Shown here: piece after piece, positions 1 through 9,723 of the stretch
Layout of the letters: each line of letters opens with the position of its first letter
Numbering within the stretch: position 1 is the first letter of the stretch
From: Pyxidicoccus caerfyrddinensis
GTDB lineage: Bacteria; Myxococcota; Myxococcia; Myxococcales; Myxococcaceae
Length of the DNA: 64,000 nt
Reading direction: 5' to 3'
Assembly (NCBI RefSeq): GCF_010894405.1
Contig: NZ_JAAIYA010000014.1
Span: forward strand, 241,812 to 305,811
Made by a program: the position numbers and the translations under genes
Notes under the pieces: generated by a model
Database searches by the model: none
The model's input: only the letters and a program-made list of their open reading frames with translations
What the model was told of the DNA's origin: nothing

Positions 1-1
1 G

Positions 2-400
2 CACGACTTCCAGGCGACGGTCACCCGGAGCTCGTTCCCCATCTTCATGGCCACCGACGACAGCAAGGGCGTCCCGAAGGCCGAGGAGTACGACGAGCAG
101 AAGTACACGGAGATGATGAAGCCCTCCATGGAGCAGGGGCCCGAGGTCAAGGACGTGAAGCACAAGCGCAACATCACCGTGCTGTCCGACTCGCTCGCCA
201 CCTTCACCGACGAGTACAGCATGACGGTGGGCGGGGTGAAGCGCACCGGTCGTAACGCCGGGCTCCTGGTGAAGGAGGGCGACGCGTGGAAGTGGAAGGG
301 CTTCTTCGAGGCGGGCTGGGGTGACCAGCCGGCCTCCGGCGTCGGCGGCTCCGGCGAGCCCCAGTACCCGGAGACGGGCAAGGACAAGCCGAAGCAGTAG
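2..400 (+). CDS. NTF2/SnoaL-like protein, 5' end missing
   Basis: The frame is open from base 2, so the true start lies left of the window; the ATG at 47 is probably internal because HDFQATVTRSSFPIF reads in frame before it. The visible 132 residues end in a pattern typical of the NTF2-like/SnoaL/DUF4440 fold: a strand (NITVLSDSLATFTDEYS), a second (RNAGLLVKEGDAWKWKG) and a short polar tail rich in Gly and Pro. Members of this fold are small cone-shaped domains used as ketosteroid-isomerase-type enzymes or as ligand-binding modules. No catalytic residue can be assigned, so the substrate is unknown. The gene converges on the Cys-rich lipoprotein gene, 61 bases away. The coding call is firm; the fold is an inference. 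Confidence 0.75.
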   Translation, partial: HDFQATVTRSSFPIFMATDDSKGVPKAEEYDEQKYTEMMKPSMEQGPEVKDVKHKRNITVLSDSLATFTDEYSMTVGGVKRTGRNAGLLVKEGDAWKWKGFFEAGWGDQPASGVGGSGEPQYPETGKDKPKQ

Positions 401-461
401 GGCGCACCGGACGCGCACCGAGGGCCGCCCCCCGTCACCGGGTGGGCGGCCCGCGCGCGTC

Positions 462-1436
462 CTACTTGCAGACGCGCTCCGGGTTGCACTCCTTGCGGCA
501 CTGCTGGCACGCCGCGCCGCCCTTGCCGCACTGGTTCTGCGCGGTGCCCGGCATGCACCGGCCGCTCGAGCAGCACCCGCTGGCGCAGGACTCGGGGGTG
601 CACTCGCACTTGCCGTTGACGCACGCCTGGCCCACGTCGCAGGCGTCGCCGTCGCCGCACCGGCACTCGCCGCCCTGGCACACCTGGCCCAGGCCGCACG
701 CGCTGCCCGTGCCGCACCAGCACCGGCCATTGAGGCATGACTCGTTGGGGCCGCACGCGGCGCCCGTGCCGCAACGGCACTCGCCGGCCACGCACCGGTC
801 CACCTCGGGCCGGGTGCACGCCGAGCCGGTGCCGCAGGCGCAGAAGCCGTCCGGCGCGCAGGCGCTGGCACGGTCCGGATCACACGCCGCGCAGGCCTCG
901 CCATTCGCGCCGCACCGGGTGAAGGCCGTGGAGACGCACTGGCCGTCGAGGCAGCAGCCCTCGCAGGCGGGGCCGCAGGAGGTGCCGGAGTCGGGCGTCT
1001 CCGACGAAGAGGGCTCCAGCCGCACCCGCACGTCCACCTCGCGCCCCGCGCGGACCTGGGCCTCCGCGGTGCCCTGCGCCGCGAGCGCGGTGCCGCTGCG
1101 CCCCTCCAGCCGCAGTGTCACCCGGGCGCCGTCCGGCGCGTCGGGCAGCAGCACCCGGAACGTCTCCCCGCTCTGCAGGATGCGCCCGGGATTCTCCGGC
1201 AGCAGCGCGGGGCTGATGGCTTCGCCGCCCTCCACCGTGCCGGACACCTGGAGCTGCGTGAGCTGCAGGAGCGGGTTGAACTCCGCCGTGACGTACAGCG
1301 CCGTCCCCGCCGCCGTCGCCGCGTCCTGGCACGCGCTCGCGGCCAGCAGGAACAGCGCGGCCAGCAGCCTGACGGCGCGAGTGGACCGGACGTGCCTCCG
1401 GCCCTCGTGGGCAACCTCGTGAATCATGATGTGCAA
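462..1436 (-). CDS. Cys-rich outer-membrane-type lipoprotein
   Basis: A 324-residue lipoprotein. The N-terminus has basic residues, a hydrophobic stretch (RLLAALFLLAASAC) and a lipobox ending LAASAC, so the mature protein should begin at that Cys and be lipid-anchored. Residues about 35-145 form a beta-rich domain without cysteines. From about residue 150 to the end there are short repeats of the type CGTGxACGxxxxCxxGxCxC, spaced like the EGF/EB-like or Myxococcus Cys-rich repeats found in surface proteins; these should form many disulphides outside the cytoplasm. Start: ATG at 1436, with a second in-frame ATG at 1427; neither is clearly favoured. No enzyme motif is seen. Function unknown; a structural or binding surface protein is likely. 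Confidence 0.85.
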   Translation of the reverse strand: MHIMIHEVAHEGRRHVRSTRAVRLLAALFLLAASACQDAATAAGTALYVTAEFNPLLQLTQLQVSGTVEGGEAISPALLPENPGRILQSGETFRVLLPDAPDGARVTLRLEGRSGTALAAQGTAEAQVRAGREVDVRVRLEPSSSETPDSGTSCGPACEGCCLDGQCVSTAFTRCGANGEACAACDPDRASACAPDGFCACGTGSACTRPEVDRCVAGECRCGTGAACGPNESCLNGRCWCGTGSACGLGQVCQGGECRCGDGDACDVGQACVNGKCECTPESCASGCCSSGRCMPGTAQNQCGKGGAACQQCRKECNPERVCK

Positions 1437-1552
1437 AGGCTAGCGGGTTGCGTCTGGCCTGGAAGCCGCGCGTGCCAGCAGAAGCGCGCGCGCGTCGGGA
1501 AGGGAACGCTGGCCCCGGAGGGTCATGGTGGATTTCGTGCGGTAACCCATGA

Positions 1553-1569
1553 CCCCTGTTCGTCAGGGG
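1553..1569 (-). terminator. Hairpin after the kinase gene
   Basis: CCCCTG, five-base loop, CAGGGG, starting two bases beyond the stop codon of the kinase-PilZ gene. It is a compact, perfect six-pair stem with no clear T-run, as is common for terminators in GC-rich genomes. Confidence 0.45.
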
Positions 1570-1570
1570 C

Positions 1571-2977
<1,407 letters not shown>

Positions 2978-3316
2978 GGTCGGCTCAAGCAGACACCAGG
3001 ATGCGGGCTTTCGTGTCTGCGTTGGGGATGTGCACCGTTGCTCTGTAGACCGAGCACACAGCCCCGGGGCGATGGCCCCCGGTACGAGACGGCGGTTCGC
3101 GCCGTTGCGATGACCGCTAGCGCACACCCGTCCGGAGGTCGTCTGCTGTATGTGCCGGATTCCAAGAAGACGGCGCGCGCGCGTTTCGTCCAGCGCATTC
3201 GTGCGCGCATCCGCTCGCTGAACCCGCCTGCCTTTCGCCAGCGGGCACTGTGACGCCGCACCGTCGACCAGCGGACCGGGGCCTGCACCCGGGGGCGCGG
3301 GAGGTGCGGCGCGCCG
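2978..3316. other. Intergenic, kinase promoter side
   Basis: 339 bases between the kinase start and the end of the ligase gene, both on the minus strand. It must hold the kinase promoter. I see no convincing small gene, repeat or strong -35/-10 pair; reading frames here have no ribosome-binding site and no recognisable product. Confidence 0.5.
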
Positions 3317-4432
3317 CTACGCGCGGGCCTTGGACTTCGCCTTGGGCGCCGCGGCGAAGGGGACTGCGTCGATGCGCACGCCTACGTACGAGGGGAAGCG
3401 GGGCACGCCGTCGTCGGACAGCTCCTGGTAGCGGAAGGTGATGACGGTGCCGATGGCCGGCGGGGCCTCGCGCTCGGCGTCGGACAGGCCGGTGCCCACG
3501 CTGAAGCGCTTGCCGTTGCGCAGCTCCACCTCCAGCGCGCCCAGGCGGCCCTTGTGCCGGCCCGCGCCCGCGACGTGGCCCACGACGCGCGCCTCGTCGT
3601 CCTTGAAGCTCTTCACCTTGAGCAGCGTGTGCGAGCGGCCCGCCTCGTAGCTCGAGCCCGGCTTGCGCAGCATGAGCCCCTCACCGCCCAGCCCCTCCAC
3701 GCGCTCCAATTCCTCGCGCAGGTGCGGCGTGCCCTTGCAGCGCTCGTGTGTGTGCCACTTCGCGTACGCCGGCTTCGCGTCCTCCATCCACTTGCGGCAG
3801 TGCTCCAGCCGCTTCTCGAAGGGCGCGTCCACGGACGGCGCGTCGAAGGCGACGAAGAACAATTCCTTCCAGTCGTCGCTGCGGTCCTGCCGGCGGACGA
3901 TGCTCACCGTGCGCTGGAAGCGCTTGCGGCCGCCGAACAGCTCTCCGTCGAGCGGGAAGTCCGGCAGCCCGGCGGTGAACCACGCGGGCGCGAAGAACTC
4001 GTTGCCCAGGCGGGACCAGAAGCGCTGGCCGTCCCAGTACGCGCGCACGCCGTCGAGCTTCTCGCTCATCCACCAGTCGGTGAGGTCGACGTCGGTCTCC
4101 CACGAGTGCGCCAGCAGCAGCGGCGGGGCCTTGTCCTTGGCCTCCTTGGTCTCCGCGGCGTCCGGAGATGCGCCGGCCTTCTTCGCCTTGCCCGCGCTCT
4201 TCGCGGCGGGAGCAGTGCCGGTGCCGGACGCGGCGGCGCCGGTGCGCGCGTCCTCGGCGGCGTCCCCGCGCACCTTGCGCAGGTGCTTGCAGGTGCGCCG
4301 CTCAATCGCAATCGACTGGTTGCGCCACGCGGGGCAGCTGCACGAGTACACGCCACCGGTGTTCTTGAGGATGTAGGGCTTGGAGCCTGAACCCTGGAGC
4401 TCGAGCTTCGCGCCGTCCGCGATGTCCGCCAT
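3317..4432 (-). CDS. ATP-dependent DNA ligase with N-terminal SWIM zinc finger
   Basis: 371 residues, start ATG at 4432 behind a strong purine-rich site (GGAGGGGGA). Residues about 17-55 form a SWIM-type zinc finger: C31-x-C33 and C48-x-H50, a fold used for DNA or protein contact. A Lys/Ala/Pro linker (60-105) leads to a nucleotidyltransferase core: motif I SEKLDGVR with adenylated lysine K125, motif III DGELF, motif IV EGLMLRK, motif V LLKVKSF, then a short OB-fold region ending FPSYVGVRIDAV. The core resembles small PBCV-1-like ATP-dependent ligases, which seal nicks using ATP through an enzyme-AMP intermediate. No Ku or primase gene is nearby, so an NHEJ role is not supported by context. 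It is transcribed away from gluconokinase. The SWIM fusion is the unusual part; the C-terminal tail KAKSKARA is basic. Confidence 0.92.
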   Translation of the reverse strand: MADIADGAKLELQGSGSKPYILKNTGGVYSCSCPAWRNQSIAIERRTCKHLRKVRGDAAEDARTGAAASGTGTAPAAKSAGKAKKAGASPDAAETKEAKDKAPPLLLAHSWETDVDLTDWWMSEKLDGVRAYWDGQRFWSRLGNEFFAPAWFTAGLPDFPLDGELFGGRKRFQRTVSIVRRQDRSDDWKELFFVAFDAPSVDAPFEKRLEHCRKWMEDAKPAYAKWHTHERCKGTPHLREELERVEGLGGEGLMLRKPGSSYEAGRSHTLLKVKSFKDDEARVVGHVAGAGRHKGRLGALEVELRNGKRFSVGTGLSDAEREAPPAIGTVITFRYQELSDDGVPRFPSYVGVRIDAVPFAAAPKAKSKARA

Positions 4433-4487
4433 GACTTCCCCCTCCGTGCCGCGTCTCTCGCGGCGACGAAAGGAAGAGTACCTGGGG

Positions 4488-4500
4488 GGTCTGACATTCC
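4488..4500. repeat. GGTCTGACATTCC motif
   Basis: A 13-base word in the divergent region between the ligase and gluconokinase genes. The identical word occurs at 39697-39709 and its first ten bases at 39895-39904, both upstream of pomY. It may be a -35-like element (CTGACA) or a regulator site; chance repetition cannot be excluded. Confidence 0.3.
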
Positions 4501-4603
4501 CAGGACGTGATGGGGTGGGCATTCGGCGTCAAATGGGGTGGCGCGCGAGGGGGCGGGGCCGAATGATGGCGGGGCTCTTCACCGCCTCCGGAGGCCGCAC
4601 GAG

Positions 4604-5089
4604 ATGGTCGTCATCGTCATGGGAGTGTCGGGCGCGGGGAAGACCACGGTGGGCCAGGCGCTGTCGGCCGCGCTGGGCTGGCGCTTCGTGGACGCGGACG
4701 ACCTGCACCCGAAGGCCAACATCGCGAAGATGGCGGCGGGCGTGCCGCTGACGGACGAGGACCGGTGGCCGTGGCTCCAGGTGCTGCGCGGGGTGATGGA
4801 GGATGCGCTGGCGCGCGGCGAGGACCTGGTGATGGCGTGCTCGGCGCTCAAGCGCTCCTACCGGACGGTGCTGGAAGTGGACCCCTCGCGGGTGCGGTGG
4901 GTGTACCTGAACGCGCCGCGTGACGTGCTGGCGCGCCGGCTGGCCCAGCGCCATGGCCACTTCATGCCGCCGTCGCTGCTGGACACGCAGTTGGCCGCGC
5001 TGGAGGTTCCGGAAGACGCGCTGGAGGTGGACGTGTCACCGCCGCCCGACGTGGTGGTGAAGCACCTCCGCGAGGGACTGGGGCTCTGA
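4604..5089 (+). CDS. gntK: Gluconokinase
   Basis: 161 residues; ATG at 4604 follows GGAGG at 4590-4594, which decides the start against an upstream ATG at 4538. Carbohydrate kinase of the GntK/shikimate-kinase-like P-loop type: Walker A GVSGAGKTT (7-15), FVDADDLHP (substrate-binding segment typical of gluconate kinases), GVPLTDEDRWPWL, and CSALKRSYR, a hallmark of the family. The size matches E. coli GntK (about 175 residues). It phosphorylates D-gluconate to 6-phosphogluconate with ATP in the cytoplasm, feeding the pentose phosphate or Entner-Doudoroff routes. No gluconate permease is adjacent. It is followed within six bases by a strong hairpin terminator, so it is probably transcribed alone. 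Confidence 0.93.
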   Translation: MVVIVMGVSGAGKTTVGQALSAALGWRFVDADDLHPKANIAKMAAGVPLTDEDRWPWLQVLRGVMEDALARGEDLVMACSALKRSYRTVLEVDPSRVRWVYLNAPRDVLARRLAQRHGHFMPPSLLDTQLAALEVPEDALEVDVSPPPDVVVKHLREGLGL

Positions 5090-5094
5090 CGCCC

Positions 5095-5127
5095 GGCCCT
5101 CCTCTCCCGCACCGCGAGAGGAGGGCC
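5095..5127 (+). terminator. Terminator after gluconokinase
   Basis: Twelve-pair perfect stem GGCCCTCCTCTC / GAGAGGAGGGCC around a nine-base loop, followed by CTTTC. It starts five bases after the gntK stop and sits in a convergent gap, so it may act in both directions. Confidence 0.8.
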
Positions 5128-5163
5128 TTTCACCGCGCATCCGCCGCCCGGCGGCCTGAGGCG

Positions 5164-5189
5164 TCGTGGAAGGAACGTTCCTTCCACGA
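5164..5189. repeat. 26-base perfect palindrome
   Basis: Half-site TCGTGGAAGGAAC followed directly by its reverse complement, with no loop. It lies between the gntK terminator and the end of the CARDB gene. Relatives centred on the same GGAAxGAACGTTCxTTCC core occur at 22164-22189 and, diverged, twice within 17014-17117. It could be a dimeric regulator site or a mobile palindromic repeat; as a terminator it would be atypical because there is no loop. Confidence 0.6.
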
Positions 5190-5204
5190 GCCACCGTGCG
5201 CGAC

Positions 5205-7934
5205 TCAGGGCAGGACGTTGACGCGGCCACCCACGCGGGTGTTGTTGTCCTCGATGAGCTCGTTGTCGGTGGTGCCGTGCGAGTCCACGAGGGCGGCCAG
5301 GTAGAGCGAGCCATACAGGCTGTAGCCCGCGTAGGCATTGACCGTCACCGTCTGGCACTGGCCTGGCGCGAGATTGCCGATGTACTCGAGGCCCACGCGG
5401 AGGTCGGGCGTGGGAGTGGACGGCCCGAGCGGGGTGATGACGGTGTCCTCGGACAGGTACAGCTCCACGTCGGTGTTCCCCGGCACGGTGCCCTGGTTGC
5501 ACACGCGCGCCGAGGCGGTGAAGGACTGGCCCCGCTGCGTGCTCGCGGGCCCGGTGACGGACGTCACCACGAAGTCCGGCCGGTCACCGATGCCAATGCG
5601 GGCGCCCGTGCGGGTGTTGTTGTCCTCCAGGAACTCCATCCTCGTGTTTCGCGGGTCCACCACGGCGCCCAGGTACCAGACGCCTTCCTCGACGTTCGTG
5701 TACGCGGGGACCGTCACCGTCTGGCACTGGCCCGGGGCGAGCATTCCGATGGGGGCGAAGCCCACGTTGACGTCCGGCCCGGAGCCATACTGGCCCGGGG
5801 TGATGACCGAGTCCTTGGACAGGTAGATTTCCACCTCCCCGGCGTACTCCGCCTGCGTGCCCTGGTTGCACACCGTCGCCGAGACGTTGAACGACTGGTC
5901 GCGCCTCGAGCTCGCGGGCCCGGTGACGGCCGTCACCACGAAGTCCGGCCGGTAGCCCACGCCGATGCGGCTGCCCGTGCGGGTGTTGTTGTCCTCGAAC
6001 AGCTCGGTGACCATGCCGGCCGGGTCCACGGCCGCGCCCAGGTAGTACGTGCCATCCATCGGTCCCCCGCCGTAGGCGGGGAGGGGCATCGTCTGGCACG
6101 CGCCCGGAGCGAGCATGCCCGTGTGGATGATGCCGATGCCGTAGTCGGTGCCCGAGCCGGGGCCGTTGTTCGGCGTGATGACCGAGTCCTGCGACAGGTA
6201 GATTTCCACGGCGGTGTACTCCGGCGCGGTGCCCTGGTTGCACACCGTCGCCGTGACGTTGAAGGACTGGCCCGGCGCCGCGCTCGCGGGCCCGGTGACG
6301 GACGTCACCACGAAGTCCGGCCGGTAGCCCACGCCGATGCGGTTGCCCGCGCGGATGTTGTTGTCCTCGAAGAGCTCGGTTGTCCAGCCGCGCGGGTCCA
6401 CGACGGCGCCCAGGTAGAAGGTGCCCTCCGTGCCGGGTGCGCCGCCGGTGACCGTCACCGTGCCGCACTCTCCGGCCGCGAGGTTGACGTGGCCCACGCC
6501 CACCGGCTGGTCCGTGCCCGGGCCCGGCGTCGTCGTCGGGGTGATGACGGAGTCCTGCGACAGGTACAGCTCCACGTCGGCGGAGTCCCGCACCGTCCCC
6601 TGGTTGCACACCCGGACCGTCGCGCTGATGCCACCGCCGGGCTGCACGGTGGCGGTGCCCGAGACGGATGACACCACGAAGTCAGGCTTCTCGCCGAACC
6701 CGATGCGGCTGCTCACGCGGGTGTTGTTGTCCTCGATGAACTCCTGGAGGCCGTTGGCCGGGTCCACCACGGCGCCCACGTAGTACGTGCCCTGGAAGTT
6801 GGAGGGCACGGTGGTCGCGAACGTCCGCGTCTCGCACTGTCCCGGGTTGAGCGGGAAGAGGAAGGAGGAGCTTCCCAGGTAATAGTCCGTGGAGCCGTTG
6901 GGGGTGATGACGGTGTCCTGGGACAGGTACCACTCCACCGGCGCGCTGCCCGACTGCGTGCCCTGGTTGCACACCGTCGCGGTGACGCTGACGAGCTGGC
7001 CCGGCAGCGCGCTCGTGGGCCCGGTGAGGACCGTGACGACCAGCTCCGGCCGGTAGCCCACGCCGATGCGGTTGCCCGCGCGGGTGTTGTTGTCCTCGAT
7101 GAACTCGACGACGGAGTTGCCGGGGTCCACCGCGGCGCCCACGTACCAGGTGCCCTCGGCGGGCGCGGACGCCCAGGCCGACACCTGCTCCGTCCGGCAC
7201 TGGCCCGGCGACAGCGGCTGGATGTACACGCTCCCCACCATCACGTCGGTGGGCGGGTTCGGCGGAACGGGCGGGGTGATGACCGCGTCCTGGGACAGGT
7301 ACAGCTCCAGCGCGCCGTAGCCGGGCTGGGTGCCCTGGTTGCACACCGACACGGAGGCGGTGAAAGGCTGGTTCGGCAGCGTGCTGGTGGGGCCCGTGAC
7401 GGAGGACACCACCAGGTCTGGCAGGTAGCCCACGCCGATGCGGCTGCCCAGCCGGAGGTTGTTGTTCTCGTTGGCCTCGGGCAGCGCGTTCATCGGGTCC
7501 GCGGCGGCGCCCAGGTAGTACGTCGCATCGGCACCCACCGAGGAGGAGGCCTGCACCTGCGCCGTCCGGCACTCGCCGACGCCGAGGTCCATGAAGACGT
7601 ACCCCACCATGAAGTCAGGGGAGGGGGTGGTCGGCGTGTTGGGGGTGATGACGTTGTCGCGCGACAGGTACAGCTCCACCATGGCGCCACCCGGCAGCGT
7701 GCCCTGGTTGCAGGCGCGCACCGTGAGGGACAGCGGCTGATAGGGCAACACGCTCGTGGGCCCCGTCACCGACGTCACGACGAAGTCCGGCCCCGTGGCC
7801 AGCGCCTGCGCCGCGACTTCCGGCGACTCCGCCTCTTGAGGCTGCGACGCCTCTGGCGCCTCACCACACGCGGCCAGCGTCATCCACGCCACGAGCCCCG
7901 TGACACATCTGCTTCTCACACTTCGGTAATGCAT
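5205..7934 (-). CDS. Lipoprotein with seven CARDB repeats
   Basis: 909 residues. ATG at 7934 follows GAGGTGGAGAG. The signal peptide ends in a lipobox (MTLAAC, Cys23), then a short Glu/Pro linker. Residues about 45-909 consist of seven tandem units of about 120 residues, each beginning PDFVVTSVTGP (or close), containing CNQGT and GQC cysteines, ELYLSxDxVITP, and ending EDNNTRxGxRIGVGY. This is the CARDB (cell adhesion-related domain in bacteria) pattern, an immunoglobulin-like beta sandwich. Each unit has one pair of cysteines, suggesting one disulphide per repeat. It should form a long rod on the cell surface, likely for adhesion or matrix contact. The repeats differ enough at DNA level to be old. 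No catalytic domain. It stands alone between convergent gntK and the S37-like peptidase gene on the same strand. Confidence 0.92.
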   Translation of the reverse strand: MHYRSVRSRCVTGLVAWMTLAACGEAPEASQPQEAESPEVAAQALATGPDFVVTSVTGPTSVLPYQPLSLTVRACNQGTLPGGAMVELYLSRDNVITPNTPTTPSPDFMVGYVFMDLGVGECRTAQVQASSSVGADATYYLGAAADPMNALPEANENNNLRLGSRIGVGYLPDLVVSSVTGPTSTLPNQPFTASVSVCNQGTQPGYGALELYLSQDAVITPPVPPNPPTDVMVGSVYIQPLSPGQCRTEQVSAWASAPAEGTWYVGAAVDPGNSVVEFIEDNNTRAGNRIGVGYRPELVVTVLTGPTSALPGQLVSVTATVCNQGTQSGSAPVEWYLSQDTVITPNGSTDYYLGSSSFLFPLNPGQCETRTFATTVPSNFQGTYYVGAVVDPANGLQEFIEDNNTRVSSRIGFGEKPDFVVSSVSGTATVQPGGGISATVRVCNQGTVRDSADVELYLSQDSVITPTTTPGPGTDQPVGVGHVNLAAGECGTVTVTGGAPGTEGTFYLGAVVDPRGWTTELFEDNNIRAGNRIGVGYRPDFVVTSVTGPASAAPGQSFNVTATVCNQGTAPEYTAVEIYLSQDSVITPNNGPGSGTDYGIGIIHTGMLAPGACQTMPLPAYGGGPMDGTYYLGAAVDPAGMVTELFEDNNTRTGSRIGVGYRPDFVVTAVTGPASSRRDQSFNVSATVCNQGTQAEYAGEVEIYLSKDSVITPGQYGSGPDVNVGFAPIGMLAPGQCQTVTVPAYTNVEEGVWYLGAVVDPRNTRMEFLEDNNTRTGARIGIGDRPDFVVTSVTGPASTQRGQSFTASARVCNQGTVPGNTDVELYLSEDTVITPLGPSTPTPDLRVGLEYIGNLAPGQCQTVTVNAYAGYSLYGSLYLAALVDSHGTTDNELIEDNNTRVGGRVNVLP

Positions 7935-8089
7935 CTCTCCACCTCGCGAAATACCTCCGGCCCGGCATTGGGAGAGAAGGCGGTTGACGGAGGAGGGCGT
8001 CGGTAATTCAACGCGAGGTGCAAAAGAAACACAGATACCGGAAGTCCTGACGGGCGGACCCACATGGTCCGCCCGTCACGGCCGTGGTC

Positions 8090-9577
8090 CTACGGCTGGG
8101 GCGGCCCGAGGCGGCGCTCGCGGACCCACTCGGCGCGCTCCTCATCGGAGAGCGGGACGGGCGCCTTTCGGGAGGCGAGGCCCGGCGCCTGGGGCGCGAT
8201 GCCGGCCCACGTGGTGAGCCGCTCCAGCGCCAGGGCGCGCTCGGGCTCGGGGAGGTTGGAGATGCTGGAGCCGTGGTTGCCGCCGGGCTGGAAGAACCGG
8301 TAAGCGTCGTTGCGCTCGCGCACGTCGAAGGCATTCGTGGACCACGGGTCGTTCTCTCCGTAGACGAGCAGGATGCGCTCTCCGCGCGCCTTCACCCACG
8401 CGGCGATGAGCGGCACGGACAGGGGGTCGAACGGGTAGGGCTCCAGCGAGAAGGGCACCAGGGCGGCCGGCGCGTACTGCCGCGGGTAGTGCACGAGCCC
8501 TTGCAGGTGCCGCTCGTCGGAGCGGTAGCTGCCGAGCTGCGTGCCCGCCTGGAAGTAGTAGGGCGCGTAGAAGGAGATGCTGGCGTCGCTGAAGGCGTAG
8601 AGGCCGACGAAGGTGTCCAGCGCCGCAATCACCTCGTCCGCCGGTGCGCCGGGCGTGGGGATGATGGAGCAGTCGGCGGCGGTGCTGTACTGCCAGAAGA
8701 CGAAGGGCAGCTCGAGGATGGTGAACTCGAACGTCTTGTCCGCGCCGAGGAAGTCGAAGGTCAGTCCCTGCGCGGCGGCGGCCAGCGCCAGCTGCGGCAC
8801 CAGCTCGTCGCGCCGGGTGAGCGCGTCGCGCTGGAAGTCGCGGATGCGCTCGCGGCAGGCCGCGTCACCCACGCGGCTGAGGAAGTGGATGTAGCGCGGG
8901 TCCGACGGGCCGAAGCTGTTGGGCGCCACGTAGGCGACGGTGGCGTCCACGTCGTTCGAGTAGAGGGCGCGGTGGTAGAGGGACGTCATGCCGCCCTTGC
9001 TGGCGCCGGTGCTCACCCACTTGCCGGTGTAGAGCGCCTTGAAGGCGGTGACGATGCGGTGGTGGTCCGCCGCGGCCTGGCCCAGCGTGAGGTGCTCCCA
9101 CGTGGCGGGCACGGGCGTGGACGGGCCGAAGAAGCGGTGCTCGACGCGGAGCTGGTTGGCGTCGAGCAGGAAGGTGGGCTCCGTCCGGCTCGCGGTCGTG
9201 CCGATGCTGTAGCCCGTGCTGGCCAGCACCATGGGGCCCTGCGTGGCGCGGTGCAGCAGCGTCAGGCGCTGCTGGAAGCGCGCGCCCTCGGGGTGCCGGT
9301 GGTCCACCGGCTGGTCATACGAGAGGACGAAGAATCGCGCGCCGGGCAGCGGCGTGGTGCCTTCGCGCACCACCGTGAGCCCGGGGATGGACCGCAGCGC
9401 GACGAGGATGTCCGTCTCGCCGTCGAGGGCCGCACGGGCCGCGACGGGCGTGACGGCCGCGGCTTCCGGGGGAGGAGCCTCTCCCTCGGGGAAGGTGGAG
9501 GTACCTCCACAGGCTTGAAGTCCCAGCGCGAGCGCGCAGCCCAGCGCGATGAATGGACGTCGGATGAGCTTCTGCAT
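8090..9577 (-). CDS. S37-family-like serine peptidase, lipoprotein
   Basis: 495 residues with signal peptide and lipobox (LGLQAC, Cys23), so probably a lipid-anchored exoenzyme. The body is an alpha/beta hydrolase resembling peptidase family S37 (PS-10/tripeptidyl aminopeptidase of Streptomyces): FFVLSYDQPVDH and QLRVEHRFFGPS early, nucleophile in STGASKGGMTS (Ser193), acid in YGENDPWS and His in PGGNHGSSI. The expected activity is release of tripeptides or cleavage after proline at the surface, fitting a predatory, proteolytic lifestyle; specificity is inferred only from family. Its start lies in a 146-base gap with its own promoter; the CARDB gene follows 155 bases downstream, so co-transcription is uncertain. 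Confidence 0.88.
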   Translation of the reverse strand: MQKLIRRPFIALGCALALGLQACGGTSTFPEGEAPPPEAAAVTPVAARAALDGETDILVALRSIPGLTVVREGTTPLPGARFFVLSYDQPVDHRHPEGARFQQRLTLLHRATQGPMVLASTGYSIGTTASRTEPTFLLDANQLRVEHRFFGPSTPVPATWEHLTLGQAAADHHRIVTAFKALYTGKWVSTGASKGGMTSLYHRALYSNDVDATVAYVAPNSFGPSDPRYIHFLSRVGDAACRERIRDFQRDALTRRDELVPQLALAAAAQGLTFDFLGADKTFEFTILELPFVFWQYSTAADCSIIPTPGAPADEVIAALDTFVGLYAFSDASISFYAPYYFQAGTQLGSYRSDERHLQGLVHYPRQYAPAALVPFSLEPYPFDPLSVPLIAAWVKARGERILLVYGENDPWSTNAFDVRERNDAYRFFQPGGNHGSSISNLPEPERALALERLTTWAGIAPQAPGLASRKAPVPLSDEERAEWVRERRLGPPQP

Positions 9578-9723
9578 GGCTTCGAGAGTTCCTGTCCGAA
9601 ATTCCCGGGAAAGTCCGGGTAGGGACGGAACGCCGTCAGGCCGTGGTTATTGCAACTCAGTGGTGGGATTGTTGCCGGATGGAGGGCGTCTCCGGGAGGA
9701 CTGAAACCCGGAGCGCGCTCGTG

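Noticed and set aside
5166..6671. A 501-codon open frame on the plus strand opposite the CARDB gene
   Set aside because: It is the antisense shadow of a GC-rich repeat gene, rich in Arg, Val, Ala and His without domain sense, and it has no ribosome site.
5205..7934. Periodic DNA repeats as a CRISPR or satellite
   Set aside because: The period of about 360-390 bases reflects the CARDB protein domain, with normal coding constraints.
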